A program made the position numbers and the translations under genes. From Deinococcota bacterium (lineage in GTDB: Bacteria > Deinococcota > Deinococci > Deinococcales > Trueperaceae), in the NCBI GenBank assembly GCA_963170125.1, contig CAUJFI010000095.1:1-34978 (forward strand): 34,978 nt of DNA. The letters are read 5' to 3'. Below are positions 8,845-16,671 of this stretch, piece by piece. Within the stretch, counting starts at the first letter, position 1. Each line of letters starts with the position of its first letter. The notes under the pieces are model-generated. The model made no database searches. It saw only the letters and a program-made list of their open reading frames with translations, and was not told where the DNA came from.

Positions 8845-8871
8845 AGATCCCGTCCGTTACGGACGGGATCT
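8845..8871 (-). terminator. Hairpin after tRNA-Pro(GGG)
   Basis: A perfect 12-bp inverted repeat (AGATCCCGTCCG and its complement) with a TTA/TAA triloop lies 3 bases beyond the encoded CCA of the tRNA. The T run after it is short, but its position fits a terminator. Confidence 0.7.
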
Positions 8872-8874
8872 CGC

Positions 8875-8951
8875 TGGTCGGGGTGGCCGGATTTGAACCG
8901 ACGACCACTTGACCCCCAGTCAAGTGCGCTACCAGGCTGCGCTACACCCCG
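8875..8951 (-). tRNA. tRNA-Pro(GGG)
   Basis: Cloverleaf is complete on the minus strand: acceptor CGGGGTG pairs with CACCCCG, discriminator A, and CCA is encoded (8875-8877). The anticodon stem CTTGA/TCAAG encloses loop CTGGGGG, giving anticodon GGG. The T arm contains GGTTCAAAT. Confidence 0.95.
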
Positions 8952-9033
8952 CTATGCCCGCGGCGGCGCACGGCCTACCTGCGGGCGCCCCTGAGGGCGC
9001 AACCGCAAGTTTACGTGTGGGCCGAAGTCTTAG

Positions 9034-9578
9034 TCAATGCTTGTGGCCGGCATGAAGCTCGCCTGGGCGCAGCGCCATCTTGCCGCCCACGAACATCAGG
9101 GCCGCGATCGCCGTGGTGATCGGGACGGACAGGACGAGTCCGATGGAGCCGACGTAGGCCAGCACGAGGGTGTTGACCAGGGAGCCGATGTGGTCGTAGC
9201 CAACGCGCATGCCCGAGCTGTAGAGGCTGAGCGACGGCAGTTCGGGGTCGACGCGCTCCAGCTCGCGCACCGCGCTCGCGTGCACGATCGTCGTGTCGGT
9301 CAGCGCGCCGAGCACTCCGACGAGCAGGCCGCCAGCAGCAAGCCGCGCATACTCACTTGGCTGGCGCCGAAGGAGATCATCATGGCCTCCTCGGTGCCGA
9401 AGCCGGTCAGCCGAGCGAAGTGCATGACGGCGACGCCGAGGACCATCGTCACCACCACGGGGCCGAAGGTGCCGGCGATCGCGGCGGTCGTGGACCAGGT
9501 GAGGCCGTGCACGAAGTAGGTCGAGAGGAGGATGCTGCCGGCCCCCGCAAGGCTGACGAGGACGGGGCTGTCACGCAC
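9034..9578 (-). pseudogene. Degraded YibE/F-family membrane protein gene
   Basis: Two overlapping frames on the minus strand together match the membrane domain of YibE/F proteins, whose function is poorly known. The first (9578 downwards) reads through membrane segments to SMRGLLLA, then shifts frame at about 9330-9345; restoring one base continues it as LLVGVLGALTDTTIVHASAV and SGMRVGYDHIGSLVNTLVLAYVG. Three losses are visible: the N-terminal soluble region and first membrane segments are absent, the frame is broken, and LAYVG runs straight into SIGLVLSVPITT, where intact family members have roughly 40 intervening residues. The C-terminus ends in a His-containing tail (HAGHKH). The frameshift alone could be a sequencing error, but the missing segments argue for a true pseudogene. 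Confidence 0.7.
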
Positions 9579-9724
9579 GGTGGGGTTCCGATCACGATCC
9601 GCGGGCGTGCGAGCCGTTCCGGCCGCCCCGGGGATCTCCGAGGATACGCAGGCGCAGCGGACATATGCAACCGCCCTACCTGACAGCTATCTCTACCTGC
9701 GCAGACCAGGGGTACCTCCATCCT

Positions 9725-10075
9725 TCACCCGCGTCCCTCGGCCGCGGACTCGTTATGGCTCATCGCGGCGGCGATCCAGTAGGCCAACTCCTCCTCGGCC
9801 GCGAGGGACTCCGTTGAGATGGTCAGCCAGCCTGGGCCCATGGTGCGGCCGGCACCCATCTCGGCTTGCCTCGCTCCGGGTCGAGCGAGCAACTCGTCAT
9901 GGCGGCTCGCCGGAACGCGCACGAGCAGCTCACCGCTCCTGCTTGCGCTGACGATCATCTTCTCGTTCACCATGACCACCCGACCGCCGAACATGGCCAC
10001 CTCGCGCACGGGGAGGTCGGGCGCGAGTAGGGAGCCCACGCGGAGGATCAGCTCTTCTTGGGGGGCCGTTGCCAT
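9725..10075 (-). CDS. TfoX/Sxy N-terminal-domain protein
   Basis: The 116-residue product matches the stand-alone TfoX N-terminal domain: VREVAMFGGRVVMVNEKM followed by LLVRVPASRHDELLARPGA and a GWLTIS strand before the last helix. Full-length TfoX/Sxy activates competence genes in gammaproteobacteria; single-domain relatives elsewhere have no settled role, so a link to competence should not be assumed. The longer frame upstream to 10174 is not preferred: its extra residues look non-coding, and TATCGT ends 7 bases before the ATG at 10075, fitting a leaderless transcript. The C-terminus (MSHNESAAEGRG) is polar and probably disordered. Confidence 0.75.
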   Translation of the reverse strand: MATAPQEELILRVGSLLAPDLPVREVAMFGGRVVMVNEKMIVSASRSGELLVRVPASRHDELLARPGARQAEMGAGRTMGPGWLTISTESLAAEEELAYWIAAAMSHNESAAEGRG

Positions 10076-10082
10076 GGGCGTG

Positions 10083-10088
10083 ACGATA
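10083..10088 (-). promoter_or_regulatory. -10 element TATCGT of the TfoX-like gene (leaderless type)
   Basis: TATCGT on the minus strand ends 7 bases before the ATG at 10075. No ribosome site lies between. Confidence 0.45.
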
Positions 10089-10203
10089 TCCTCTCCGCGG
10101 GGCGGTGACGCCGGCTCGCATGGTCGAGTCGACGAGCGCCCGAGCACCGCTACCCTTTCCACCTTCCACCGCAAGAGGTATGTGGTGGCACCAGGAGGCG
10201 TGC

Positions 10204-10455
10204 ATGGCGCTCAACATCAAGGACGCGACTACCCACCGCCTGACCCGTGAGTTGGCCGAGAGGCGCGGCACCACCATGTCCCAGGCCGTCGCGGACGCGC
10301 TGGCGGAAGCGCTGGCACGAACCTCGACACCGTCGGCGTCCCCGAAACTCTCCAGGCAGGAAGAGATCAGTCGCCGAGCCGCCAAGCTACCGGTAGTGGA
10401 CACGCGGACCCCAGACGAGATCGTCGGTTACGACGCCCAAGGGCTGCCAGGTTGA
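10204..10455 (+). CDS. VapB-type antitoxin
   Basis: The 83-residue product begins MALNIKDATTHRLTRELAER and continues with TTMSQAVADALAEAL, the Rv0623-like ribbon-helix-helix antitoxin pattern. These proteins bind DNA as dimers, repress their own operon and neutralise a PIN-domain VapC ribonuclease through the C-terminal tail. The ATG at 10204 has a full AGGAGG 5 bases upstream. Its stop codon overlaps the TTG start of a VapC stub, the usual overlap of a vapBC pair, but the toxin is not complete, so this is now an orphan antitoxin locally. The C-terminal part (TRTPDEIVGYDAQGLPG) is typical of the toxin-binding tail of the family. Confidence 0.82.
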   Translation: MALNIKDATTHRLTRELAERRGTTMSQAVADALAEALARTSTPSASPKLSRQEEISRRAAKLPVVDTRTPDEIVGYDAQGLPG

Positions 10456-10583
10456 TCGTGCTCGACACGAGTGCGCTGGTGGCGGTCCTGACCGCCGGGC
10501 AGGTCGAAGAACCTGAGCGTCTCGAGCGTGGCGCCCGGCACGCGCTCGCGACTCCCCGATATGGCATACTTGGCCGCCGATGA
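10452..10583 (+). pseudogene. VapC PIN-domain toxin remnant
   Basis: A TTG overlapping the antitoxin stop opens a 43-codon frame that reads MIVLDTSALVAVL, the exact N-terminal strand of a PIN ribonuclease with its first catalytic Asp (residue 5). After residue about 14 similarity stops: the remaining residues (AGQVEEPERLERGARHALA...) lack the other acidic residues and the length is a third of a normal VapC. The stub runs into the promoter and start of the flavin oxidase gene, ending in a TGA that overlaps its ATG. A deletion that joined the toxin start to the oxidase promoter explains the arrangement. Confidence 0.7.
10565..10570 (+). promoter_or_regulatory. Extended -10 (TGgCATACT) of the flavin oxidase gene
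   Basis: CATACT with TGN in front ends 9 bases before the ATG at 10580; the downstream TTGG is shared with the rlmB promoter. No ribosome site is seen, so a leaderless mRNA is likely. Confidence 0.5.
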
Positions 10584-11734
10584 CCACCTTCGACACGATC
10601 GTGATCGGCGCCGGCGTGATCGGCGCCGCGGCCGCCCGCAGGCTGGCCCTGGACGGTAGCGTCCTCGTCCTGGAGCAGCACGAGCTCCTGCACGAGCGCG
10701 GCTCGTCGCACGGCGGCTCCCGGATCTTCCGCCATGCGTACGTCGACGAGCTGCACACGCGCCTGGCCGTGCGGGCAGACCCGCTGTGGGGCGAGCTGGA
10801 GGCCGAGACGGGCGAGCGGCTCCTCTTCCGCACGGGCGGCGTCGACCTCTTCGCGCAGGAAGACGAGGACGCCGGGGCCATGCTGGCCTCGCTGGCGGCC
10901 GCCGGCAGCCCGGGCGAGCGCCTGAGCCGAGCCGACCTGGCGGCGCGCTTCCCCATCTTCGACGTCCCCGACGGCACGCACGCCGTCTACCACCCCGCCT
11001 CCGCGGTCCTGCCCGCCACGCGCGCGGTCGCCGCCCTCCTCCGCTCGGCGGCCGCCCGCGGCGCCGAGCTGCGCGAGCGCGAGCCCGTGCTCGAGGTGCT
11101 CCCGAGCCCGAGCGGCGTGGAGGTGAGGACGTCTCGCAAGACCTACGCGGCCGGGCGGCTCGTCATCGCGGCCGGCGCCTGGCTCGGCCGCCTGGCGGCA
11201 GACCTGCGGTTGCCGCTGGTCGTGGAGCAGCAGCAGGTCGTCTACCTGCCGACCAAGCGGAACACCGACCGGCAGGATGCCGACCGGCAGGATGCCGGCG
11301 CCTACCTCGTCGGACGCATGCCCGTCTTCATCGAGCGCCGCGCGAACCAGATCGACGGCATCTACGGCCTGCCCGCCTTCGAGTACCCGCACGCCGTCAA
11401 GGTCGCGCACCACGACCGAACGACACCCTTGAAGAGCGCCGACGAGCGCGACTTCGCGCTCGACCAGGCGCGCGCGGCCGACACGGTCGCGGCGGCGACG
11501 CGGCTCCTGCCGGGCCTAGGCGACACCCCTATCGCCAGCACCACCTGCCTCTACACGCGGACGCCGGACGAGGCCTTCATCCTCGACCGCCACCCGCTGC
11601 ACGCGAACGTCGTGCTCCTGGGCGGCGGGTCGGGGCACGCGTTCAAGTTCGGACCGCTGTTCGGCGAGTTGGCGGCCGACCTGCTTGCCGGCGCGCCCGC
11701 CATACGCGAGTTCCGCGCGGACCGCTTCGGCTGA
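10580..11734 (+). CDS. FAD-dependent amine oxidase, SolA/monomeric sarcosine oxidase family
   Basis: The 384-residue product fits the N-methyltryptophan oxidase/monomeric sarcosine oxidase family, which oxidises N-methyl amino acids and releases formaldehyde and hydrogen peroxide. The FAD-binding GAGVIG lies at residues 11-16, followed by SSHGGSRIFRHAY, a hallmark of the family. Near the end it has TCLYTRTPDEAFILDRHP and GGGSGHAFKFGP; Cys323 in the first motif matches the cysteine that binds FAD covalently in sarcosine oxidase. Residues 230-239 contain a direct duplication of DRQDA, encoded by two identical 15-bp units, and this lengthens a loop by five residues. Substrate is uncertain. The gene is convergent with the ABC exporter, 6 bases away. 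Confidence 0.88.
   Translation: MTTFDTIVIGAGVIGAAAARRLALDGSVLVLEQHELLHERGSSHGGSRIFRHAYVDELHTRLAVRADPLWGELEAETGERLLFRTGGVDLFAQEDEDAGAMLASLAAAGSPGERLSRADLAARFPIFDVPDGTHAVYHPASAVLPATRAVAALLRSAAARGAELREREPVLEVLPSPSGVEVRTSRKTYAAGRLVIAAGAWLGRLAADLRLPLVVEQQQVVYLPTKRNTDRQDADRQDAGAYLVGRMPVFIERRANQIDGIYGLPAFEYPHAVKVAHHDRTTPLKSADERDFALDQARAADTVAAATRLLPGLGDTPIASTTCLYTRTPDEAFILDRHPLHANVVLLGGGSGHAFKFGPLFGELAADLLAGAPAIREFRADRFG
11267..11296 (+). repeat. 2 x 15-bp exact in-frame duplication in the flavin oxidase gene
   Basis: The unit GACCGGCAGGATGCC occurs twice in tandem and encodes DRQDA twice. Because 15 is a multiple of three, the frame is kept. Confidence 0.9.
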
Positions 11735-11740
11735 GCCGGC

Positions 11741-13558
11741 TCACACCGCCGACGGGTCGTACGCCGCGCTCTGGTGCCTGAAGTACGTGTCGTACAGCTC
11801 GGCGTAACGCCCGCCCCGGGCCAACAGCTGCTCGTGCGACCCCTGCTCGACTACGGCGCCCGCCTCCAGGACCAGGATGCGGTCGGCTGAGCGCACGGTC
11901 GAGAGCCGGTGGGCGATCACGATCGCCGTGCGCCCCGCCAGGACCTCGTCGAGGCCCTCCTGGATCTGCGCCTCGGTCAGCGGGTCGACGCTGGCCGTCG
12001 CCTCGTCGAGGATCAGGATGCTCGGGTCCTGCAGGAGCACCCGCGCCATGGCGACGAGCTGACGCTGGCCCATCGACACGCCCCTGCCACCCTCGCCGAC
12101 GTCCGTGTCGAGCCCGTACGGGAGCGCCCCCAACCAGTCTCCCCCGCCGATGCGCGCGGCGGCGGCCAAGACCTCGGCGTCCGCGGCACCTTCCTTGCCG
12201 TAGCCGATGTTGTCACGCACCGTCCCGCTGAAGAGGAACGGGGTCTGCTGGACCACGCCGAGCTGACGCCGGTAGCTCGCCAGGTCGAGAGTGCGGATGT
12301 CGCGCCCGTCTATCGTCAGGCGCCCGCCCTGGAACTCGTAGAACCGCGCCACGAGCTTGCCTATGCTCGACTTGCCCGCGCCCGTGTGGCCGACGAGCGC
12401 GACGGTCTCCCCCGCCTCGATCGTGAGGTCGAACCCCTCAAGGACGAGCTCCTTGTCGCTGTAGCCGAAGTCGACGCCCTCGAACCGGATGCGCCCGGCC
12501 ACCCGCTCCGACGGGACGGCACCCGTCTGCACCACGCGCGCCTCGGCGTCGATGAGCGCGAAGACGCGCTCGCTGGCGGAGAGCCCGAGCTGGAACTGGC
12601 TCCAGAACGACGCGATCGAGGTGAGGGGAAACCAGAAGAGGCCCACGACCTGCACGAACAGGAACCACTCGCCGGCCGTGATGCTGCCGTCAAGCGCGCG
12701 TAGCCCGCCGAAGTAGACGATGAGCGCGGTGCCGACACCGCCGACGATGCCAAGGACCGGGAAGATGGACGAGAAGATGTAGCCCTGCAGGAGGTTGAGG
12801 CGGTAGGACTGGTCGTTGACGCCGAGGAACAGGCGGTAGACGGCGTGCTCCTGCCGGAAGGCCTTCGCGACCGAGATGCCGGTGAGCGACTCCTGCACGT
12901 TCGCGTTCACTTCCGCGAGGACGCGCCGCGCCTGCACGGTGACCACGCGGGCGATGTGCCTGAACGCTAGCGCGATGCCCACCACGACGGGCGCGATGGC
13001 GAGGGCGATGAGCGCGAGGCGGGCGTCGATGTAGAGCAGGATGCCGAGGAGGATGGCGACCTGCAGCACCTGGCTGATCAGGTTGAGGGTCAGCGTGACC
13101 ACGTTCGAGAAGTCCTGAGTGTCGGACGTTACGCGGCTGACGATGCGCCCGGTCGAGAACTCGTCGTAGAACGACATGTCGCGCTGCATAACGGCCTCGA
13201 AGGCGTCGTAACGCAGCTCGAGCACCACGTCGCCGACGGCGCGCGCCGTCAACCACTGACGCAGGAAGTTGAGGCCCCAGGAGAGCGCCCCCGCCAGCGC
13301 GAACGCCACCACGAGCCAGCCCGTGCGATCCCACAGCTCGCGGCGCATGTCCGCGGCCGCCGCCAGGCCGTCGATGCCGGCGGACACGAGCACGGGCAGG
13401 GTGGCGTCCAGCGCCGCGGCCACGAGCACCGCCACCCCGACGATGAGCATGATGGCGAGGTGCGGCCTGAAGTACTTGACGATGCGCCTGACGAGCTGGC
13501 CGTCCGTGTACTCGCGGTCGTAGCCTTCGGCCGAGAGTCCGTCCATGACGAAGCCCAT
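11741..13558 (-). CDS. ABC exporter half-transporter, subunit with canonical catalytic site
   Basis: The 605-residue product has six membrane helices followed by an ATP-binding domain. Walker A is GHTGAGKS (about residues 390-397), the signature reads VSMGQ (494-498) where LSGGQ is normal, Walker B is ILILDEATASVD with catalytic Glu519, and the switch His is in AHRLS. The partner upstream shows the reverse pattern, with normal signature but Asp for the catalytic Glu. This matches heterodimeric exporters such as TmrAB and TM287/288, where one ATP site is degenerate. Substrate may be drugs, lipids or peptides; it cannot be told from sequence. The start codon overlaps the partner's stop (TGATG), so translation is coupled. 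Confidence 0.92.
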   Translation of the reverse strand: MGFVMDGLSAEGYDREYTDGQLVRRIVKYFRPHLAIMLIVGVAVLVAAALDATLPVLVSAGIDGLAAAADMRRELWDRTGWLVVAFALAGALSWGLNFLRQWLTARAVGDVVLELRYDAFEAVMQRDMSFYDEFSTGRIVSRVTSDTQDFSNVVTLTLNLISQVLQVAILLGILLYIDARLALIALAIAPVVVGIALAFRHIARVVTVQARRVLAEVNANVQESLTGISVAKAFRQEHAVYRLFLGVNDQSYRLNLLQGYIFSSIFPVLGIVGGVGTALIVYFGGLRALDGSITAGEWFLFVQVVGLFWFPLTSIASFWSQFQLGLSASERVFALIDAEARVVQTGAVPSERVAGRIRFEGVDFGYSDKELVLEGFDLTIEAGETVALVGHTGAGKSSIGKLVARFYEFQGGRLTIDGRDIRTLDLASYRRQLGVVQQTPFLFSGTVRDNIGYGKEGAADAEVLAAAARIGGGDWLGALPYGLDTDVGEGGRGVSMGQRQLVAMARVLLQDPSILILDEATASVDPLTEAQIQEGLDEVLAGRTAIVIAHRLSTVRSADRILVLEAGAVVEQGSHEQLLARGGRYAELYDTYFRHQSAAYDPSAV

Positions 13559-15396
13559 CAGTCCTGCCTCGCGAAGATGCGCCGGTAGCGGTCGCTACTG
13601 GCCAGGAGCTCCTGGTGGTCGCCGCGCGCCACTACCCTACCGCCGTGCATGAGGAGCACGAGGTCGGCACGGCGGATCTGCGCGAGGCGGTGCGTGATCA
13701 TCAGGGTGGTTCTGCCCGCCAGAACGGCGTTGATGGCGCGCTGGATGGCGTCCTCCGTGGCGCTGTCGATGGCGCTCGTCGAGTCGTCGAGTATCAGGAT
13801 GCGCGGGTCCGTCAGGAGCGCCCGCGCGATGGCAAGGCGCTGCCTCTGACCGCCGGACAGCGTCGCGCCGCGTTCGCCGATGACGGTGTCGTACCCTTCC
13901 GGCAGCGCCATGATGAACTCGTGCGCCTGCGCGGCCTTGGCCGCCTCGACCACGCGCTCGCGCGTGGCGACCTCCCCGAGCCCGAAGGCGATGTTCTCGG
14001 CCACGGAGCGGGAGAAGAGGAAGACGTCCTGCTCGATGACGGAGACCTGCGAGCGCAGGGCCTCGAGGTTCCAGTCGCGTGCGTCGACGCCGTCGATGAG
14101 CACGCGGCCTTGCGTCGGGTCGAAGATGCGGTTGACGAGCTTGGTGATGGAGCTCTTGCCCGACCCGGTCTGCCCGACGACCGCGACGGTCTGGCCGGGC
14201 GCCACCTCGAACGAGACGTCCTTGAGCGCCTCCTTCGCGTCGGCCGCGCCCTCGTAGGCGAAGGTCACGCCGTCGAAGGCCAGGGCGCCCGCGATGCGCG
14301 CGTCATGGCCGGAGGCGTTCTCGTCCATCTCGACCTCGGCCGTGATGAGCTCGAGGATGCGCCTGGCGCCGGCCATGCCCATCTGCACGAGGTAGAAGGT
14401 GAAGATCGAGATGAAGGCCGGGAAGCGCATGACAGCCATGAGACCCATGAAGGCGACGAGGTCGCCCGTGGAGATCGCGCCGTGCGCAAGCAGGTAGAGG
14501 CCATGGGCGAACGCGCCGGCGACGGCCAGGCCGATGAGCAGGAGGGGCAGGTAGCGCGCCTGCACGAGCCCGGCCTTCACGAAGTAGTCGCGGAACGCCT
14601 TGGCGTTGCGCGCGAACGCGAGGCGCTCTGCGTCCTCGCGCACCGTGGACTTCACGACCATGATGCCCGTGATGGTCTCGTTGAGCGCCGCGTTCAGGAC
14701 GCCGAACTGCTGGCGCTGCGCCGTCGAGACGGGCTCGAGCTGCCGCATGTACGAGCGCAGGGCGAAGTAGAAGGACACGACGAACAGGGCGGGCGCGAGG
14801 AGCAGGCGGACGTCGATGAGCGCGATGAACACCAGCGGCGTCACGAGGCTGGCGAGCGACTCCGTTATCAGGGCCACCCCCGGGTTCATCATCGGGTTGA
14901 GCTGTCGCACGTCGTTCGCGGCCCGCGCCATCACGTCGCCCACGCGGTTGCGGTTGTGGAACGTCTGGCTCTTGCCGAGCAGCGCCACGTAGAGCTCGTG
15001 GCGCGCATCACGCTCGAGCCGCTGGCCGAGGGTCTCGACGGAGAAGCTCATGGCCAGGTCGAGAACCCCGCGCGCCGCGACGAGCCCGAGGATGAGGAGC
15101 CCGACCCTCAGCAACGCGCGCGCGTCGGCCTGGCCAGCGATGACGAGGTCGAAGGCATCGCCGGTCACGCGCGGGATGATCGAGACGAGCACGTTCGTGC
15201 CGACGGCGCACGCCAGGAAAGCGAACAGGAGCGGCCAGAACTGGAGGAGGTGCGAGAGCACCCACCTGAACGGGCTGCGGCGGTCGTACTCCCGCAAGCC
15301 GGCCACGGCGAACTCGCCCTGCGCCTGCGAGCCTGGCGCCTGCGAGCCCGGCGACTGGGTGCCCTGGCCTCTGAGAGTCGTGGTCGAGATAGCCAT
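13558..15396 (-). CDS. ABC exporter half-transporter, subunit with degenerate catalytic site
   Basis: The product has 612 residues: a flexible Gly/Ser/Gln-rich N-terminal stretch with a repeated GSQA unit, six membrane helices and an ATP-binding domain. The Walker A motif is GQTGSGKS, signature LSGGQ (513-517) and Walker B ILILDDSTSAID, so Asp538 replaces the catalytic Glu. Its partner, translated next, has the intact Glu but an altered signature; together they make one active and one degenerate ATP site. The ATG at 15396 follows GGAGGG and is favoured over a TTG at 15423 because a TAGACT hexamer ends only 2 bases before that TTG, too close for transcription to include it. The gene is first in the two-gene operon. 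Confidence 0.92.
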   Translation of the reverse strand: MAISTTTLRGQGTQSPGSQAPGSQAQGEFAVAGLREYDRRSPFRWVLSHLLQFWPLLFAFLACAVGTNVLVSIIPRVTGDAFDLVIAGQADARALLRVGLLILGLVAARGVLDLAMSFSVETLGQRLERDARHELYVALLGKSQTFHNRNRVGDVMARAANDVRQLNPMMNPGVALITESLASLVTPLVFIALIDVRLLLAPALFVVSFYFALRSYMRQLEPVSTAQRQQFGVLNAALNETITGIMVVKSTVREDAERLAFARNAKAFRDYFVKAGLVQARYLPLLLIGLAVAGAFAHGLYLLAHGAISTGDLVAFMGLMAVMRFPAFISIFTFYLVQMGMAGARRILELITAEVEMDENASGHDARIAGALAFDGVTFAYEGAADAKEALKDVSFEVAPGQTVAVVGQTGSGKSSITKLVNRIFDPTQGRVLIDGVDARDWNLEALRSQVSVIEQDVFLFSRSVAENIAFGLGEVATRERVVEAAKAAQAHEFIMALPEGYDTVIGERGATLSGGQRQRLAIARALLTDPRILILDDSTSAIDSATEDAIQRAINAVLAGRTTLMITHRLAQIRRADLVLLMHGGRVVARGDHQELLASSDRYRRIFARQD

Positions 15397-15425
15397 CGGC
15401 TGCGGCCCTCCGAAGGCCGGCAACC

Positions 15426-15431
15426 AGTCTA
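15426..15431 (-). promoter_or_regulatory. -10 element TAGACT of the ABC exporter operon
   Basis: TAGACT on the minus strand implies a start of transcription near 15419, leaving a short leader with GGAGGG before the ATG at 15396. Confidence 0.4.
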
Positions 15432-15453
15432 GACCGGAACGCGCGGTTCGAAG

Positions 15454-16602
15454 CTACAGGGGTTCTCGTCCGGCGGCGGAGCGTCCTACCCCGAGGAGCG
15501 CCACTACGAGCGCGAGCGCCAGTAGGGCGCTGCCGGTCCAGAGAGCGCCGGTCGCCCCGCCGAGGGCCTCGCCGATCGCGCCCGTGAGGGCCGGGCCCAG
15601 GGCCTGACCGGCGGCGAACGCGGCGGTGGACAGCCCCATGGCCCGTGGCCAGGCGCCGGCCGGTAGGCGCACCCTGATCAGGACGGTGATCGCCGTGATG
15701 ACCCCGAGGAACGAGATCCCGAAGACGAGCGCCGAGACGTGTGGAACCGCGGCGACGAGCGGGGGCAGGCTCGAGACGAGGAGGGTGAGGAGAACGGCGA
15801 CCTGCGCCAGCGGACCCCCGAGCCGCCCCGACAGGGGCCCCCACACGGGACCGTTGAGGACGGCGCCGAGCCCGAGGACGAGCCAGAACGGACCGGTGGC
15901 CACCCGCAGGTCGGTGGTCACGAACGTCATGTACGCGATGTAACCGGCGCCGTAGAGCCCGTAGCTGATCAGCGCCGCGACGACGGGGCGCAGGCTGCCC
16001 TCTCCCGCCGCCACCGGCGGCGCGGGTTCGCGAAGCCGCGACCGCGCGCAGAGGCTCGCCGCGACGAGCGCCGAGGCGAGCAGCCCCAGCCACAGCCACC
16101 CGGTCCGCCAGTCGTCGGCGATGGGCAACACGGCGGTGGAGACAGCCATGCCGACGCCGATGCTGCCGAAGTAGAGCCCGAGGCTCAACGCCCTACCGCC
16201 CGCCGCCATGACCAGCGCCGCGCCACCAACGAACACGACGGCGCCGAGCACCCCTTGGACGAACCGCAAAGCTGCCACGGCCCAGAACGGCGGGGCGGAG
16301 GCGAGCGCCAGGAGCGTCAGGCACTGCAGGACCGCCGCCAGGTAGAAACCCCTCCGGTGGCCGGCGGCTCGCAAGACGCGGTGGCTGACGAGCGCTCCGA
16401 GGAGGTAGCCGCCCGTGTTGGCACTCCCAAGGAGCCCGGCCTGGGTAAGGGTCAAACCGAGGCCGGTCAACATGTCGGGCAGCACCAGGGCATAGGCGAA
16501 CCGACCCACCCCGACCGCGGCCGCGGGACCGAGGCCGAGCATGACGGCGACGACCAGCGTGCTCACAGGCTCCCCGCGCGCTGCAGGTGTTGGCGATGTC
16601 AC
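15454..16602 (-). CDS. MFS transporter, YbfB/YjiJ type
   Basis: The 382-residue product has about 12 predicted hydrophobic helices. The opening GVGRFAYALVLPDMLTGLGL and the next segment TQAGLLGSANTGGYLLGAL are characteristic of the YbfB/YjiJ group of the major facilitator superfamily. Transported substrate is not known for the group. The GTG start at 16602 has TACCGT, preceded by TGN, ending 7 bases upstream and no ribosome site. It is divergent from the secreted protease gene, and the 69-base spacer contains promoters in both directions. Confidence 0.85.
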   Translation of the reverse strand: MTSPTPAARGEPVSTLVVAVMLGLGPAAAVGVGRFAYALVLPDMLTGLGLTLTQAGLLGSANTGGYLLGALVSHRVLRAAGHRRGFYLAAVLQCLTLLALASAPPFWAVAALRFVQGVLGAVVFVGGAALVMAAGGRALSLGLYFGSIGVGMAVSTAVLPIADDWRTGWLWLGLLASALVAASLCARSRLREPAPPVAAGEGSLRPVVAALISYGLYGAGYIAYMTFVTTDLRVATGPFWLVLGLGAVLNGPVWGPLSGRLGGPLAQVAVLLTLLVSSLPPLVAAVPHVSALVFGISFLGVITAITVLIRVRLPAGAWPRAMGLSTAAFAAGQALGPALTGAIGEALGGATGALWTGSALLALALVVALLGVGRSAAGREPL

Positions 16603-16609
16603 GTCCCAG

Positions 16610-16615
16610 ACGGTA
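16610..16615 (-). promoter_or_regulatory. Extended -10 (TGaTACCGT) of the YbfB/YjiJ-type gene (leaderless type)
   Basis: TACCGT on the minus strand, with TGN before it, ends 7 bases before the GTG at 16602. Confidence 0.5.
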
Positions 16616-16626
16616 TCAGGTCGGAC

Positions 16627-16632
16627 TACAAT
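16627..16632 (+). promoter_or_regulatory. -10 element TACAAT of the secreted protease gene
   Basis: TACAAT gives a leader of about 30 nt that contains GAGAGGAA before the ATG at 16672. A -35 box is not obvious. Confidence 0.45.
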
Positions 16633-16671
16633 GGCGCATCAACTCCCCCTTCGCCCGAGAGGAACCTGCAG

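Noticed and set aside
9034..10583. Mobile-element insertion explaining the decayed genes
   Set aside because: No transposase, terminal repeats or target duplications are visible; small deletions suffice.
13615..15432. 605-codon antisense frame over the ABC subunit
   Set aside because: Composition is that of a shadow frame (many Arg, Asp, Glu, His); the sense gene is a canonical ABC protein.
15739..16671. N-terminal extension of the secreted protease frame
   Set aside because: Lies antisense to the MFS gene and would bury the signal peptide inside the protein.
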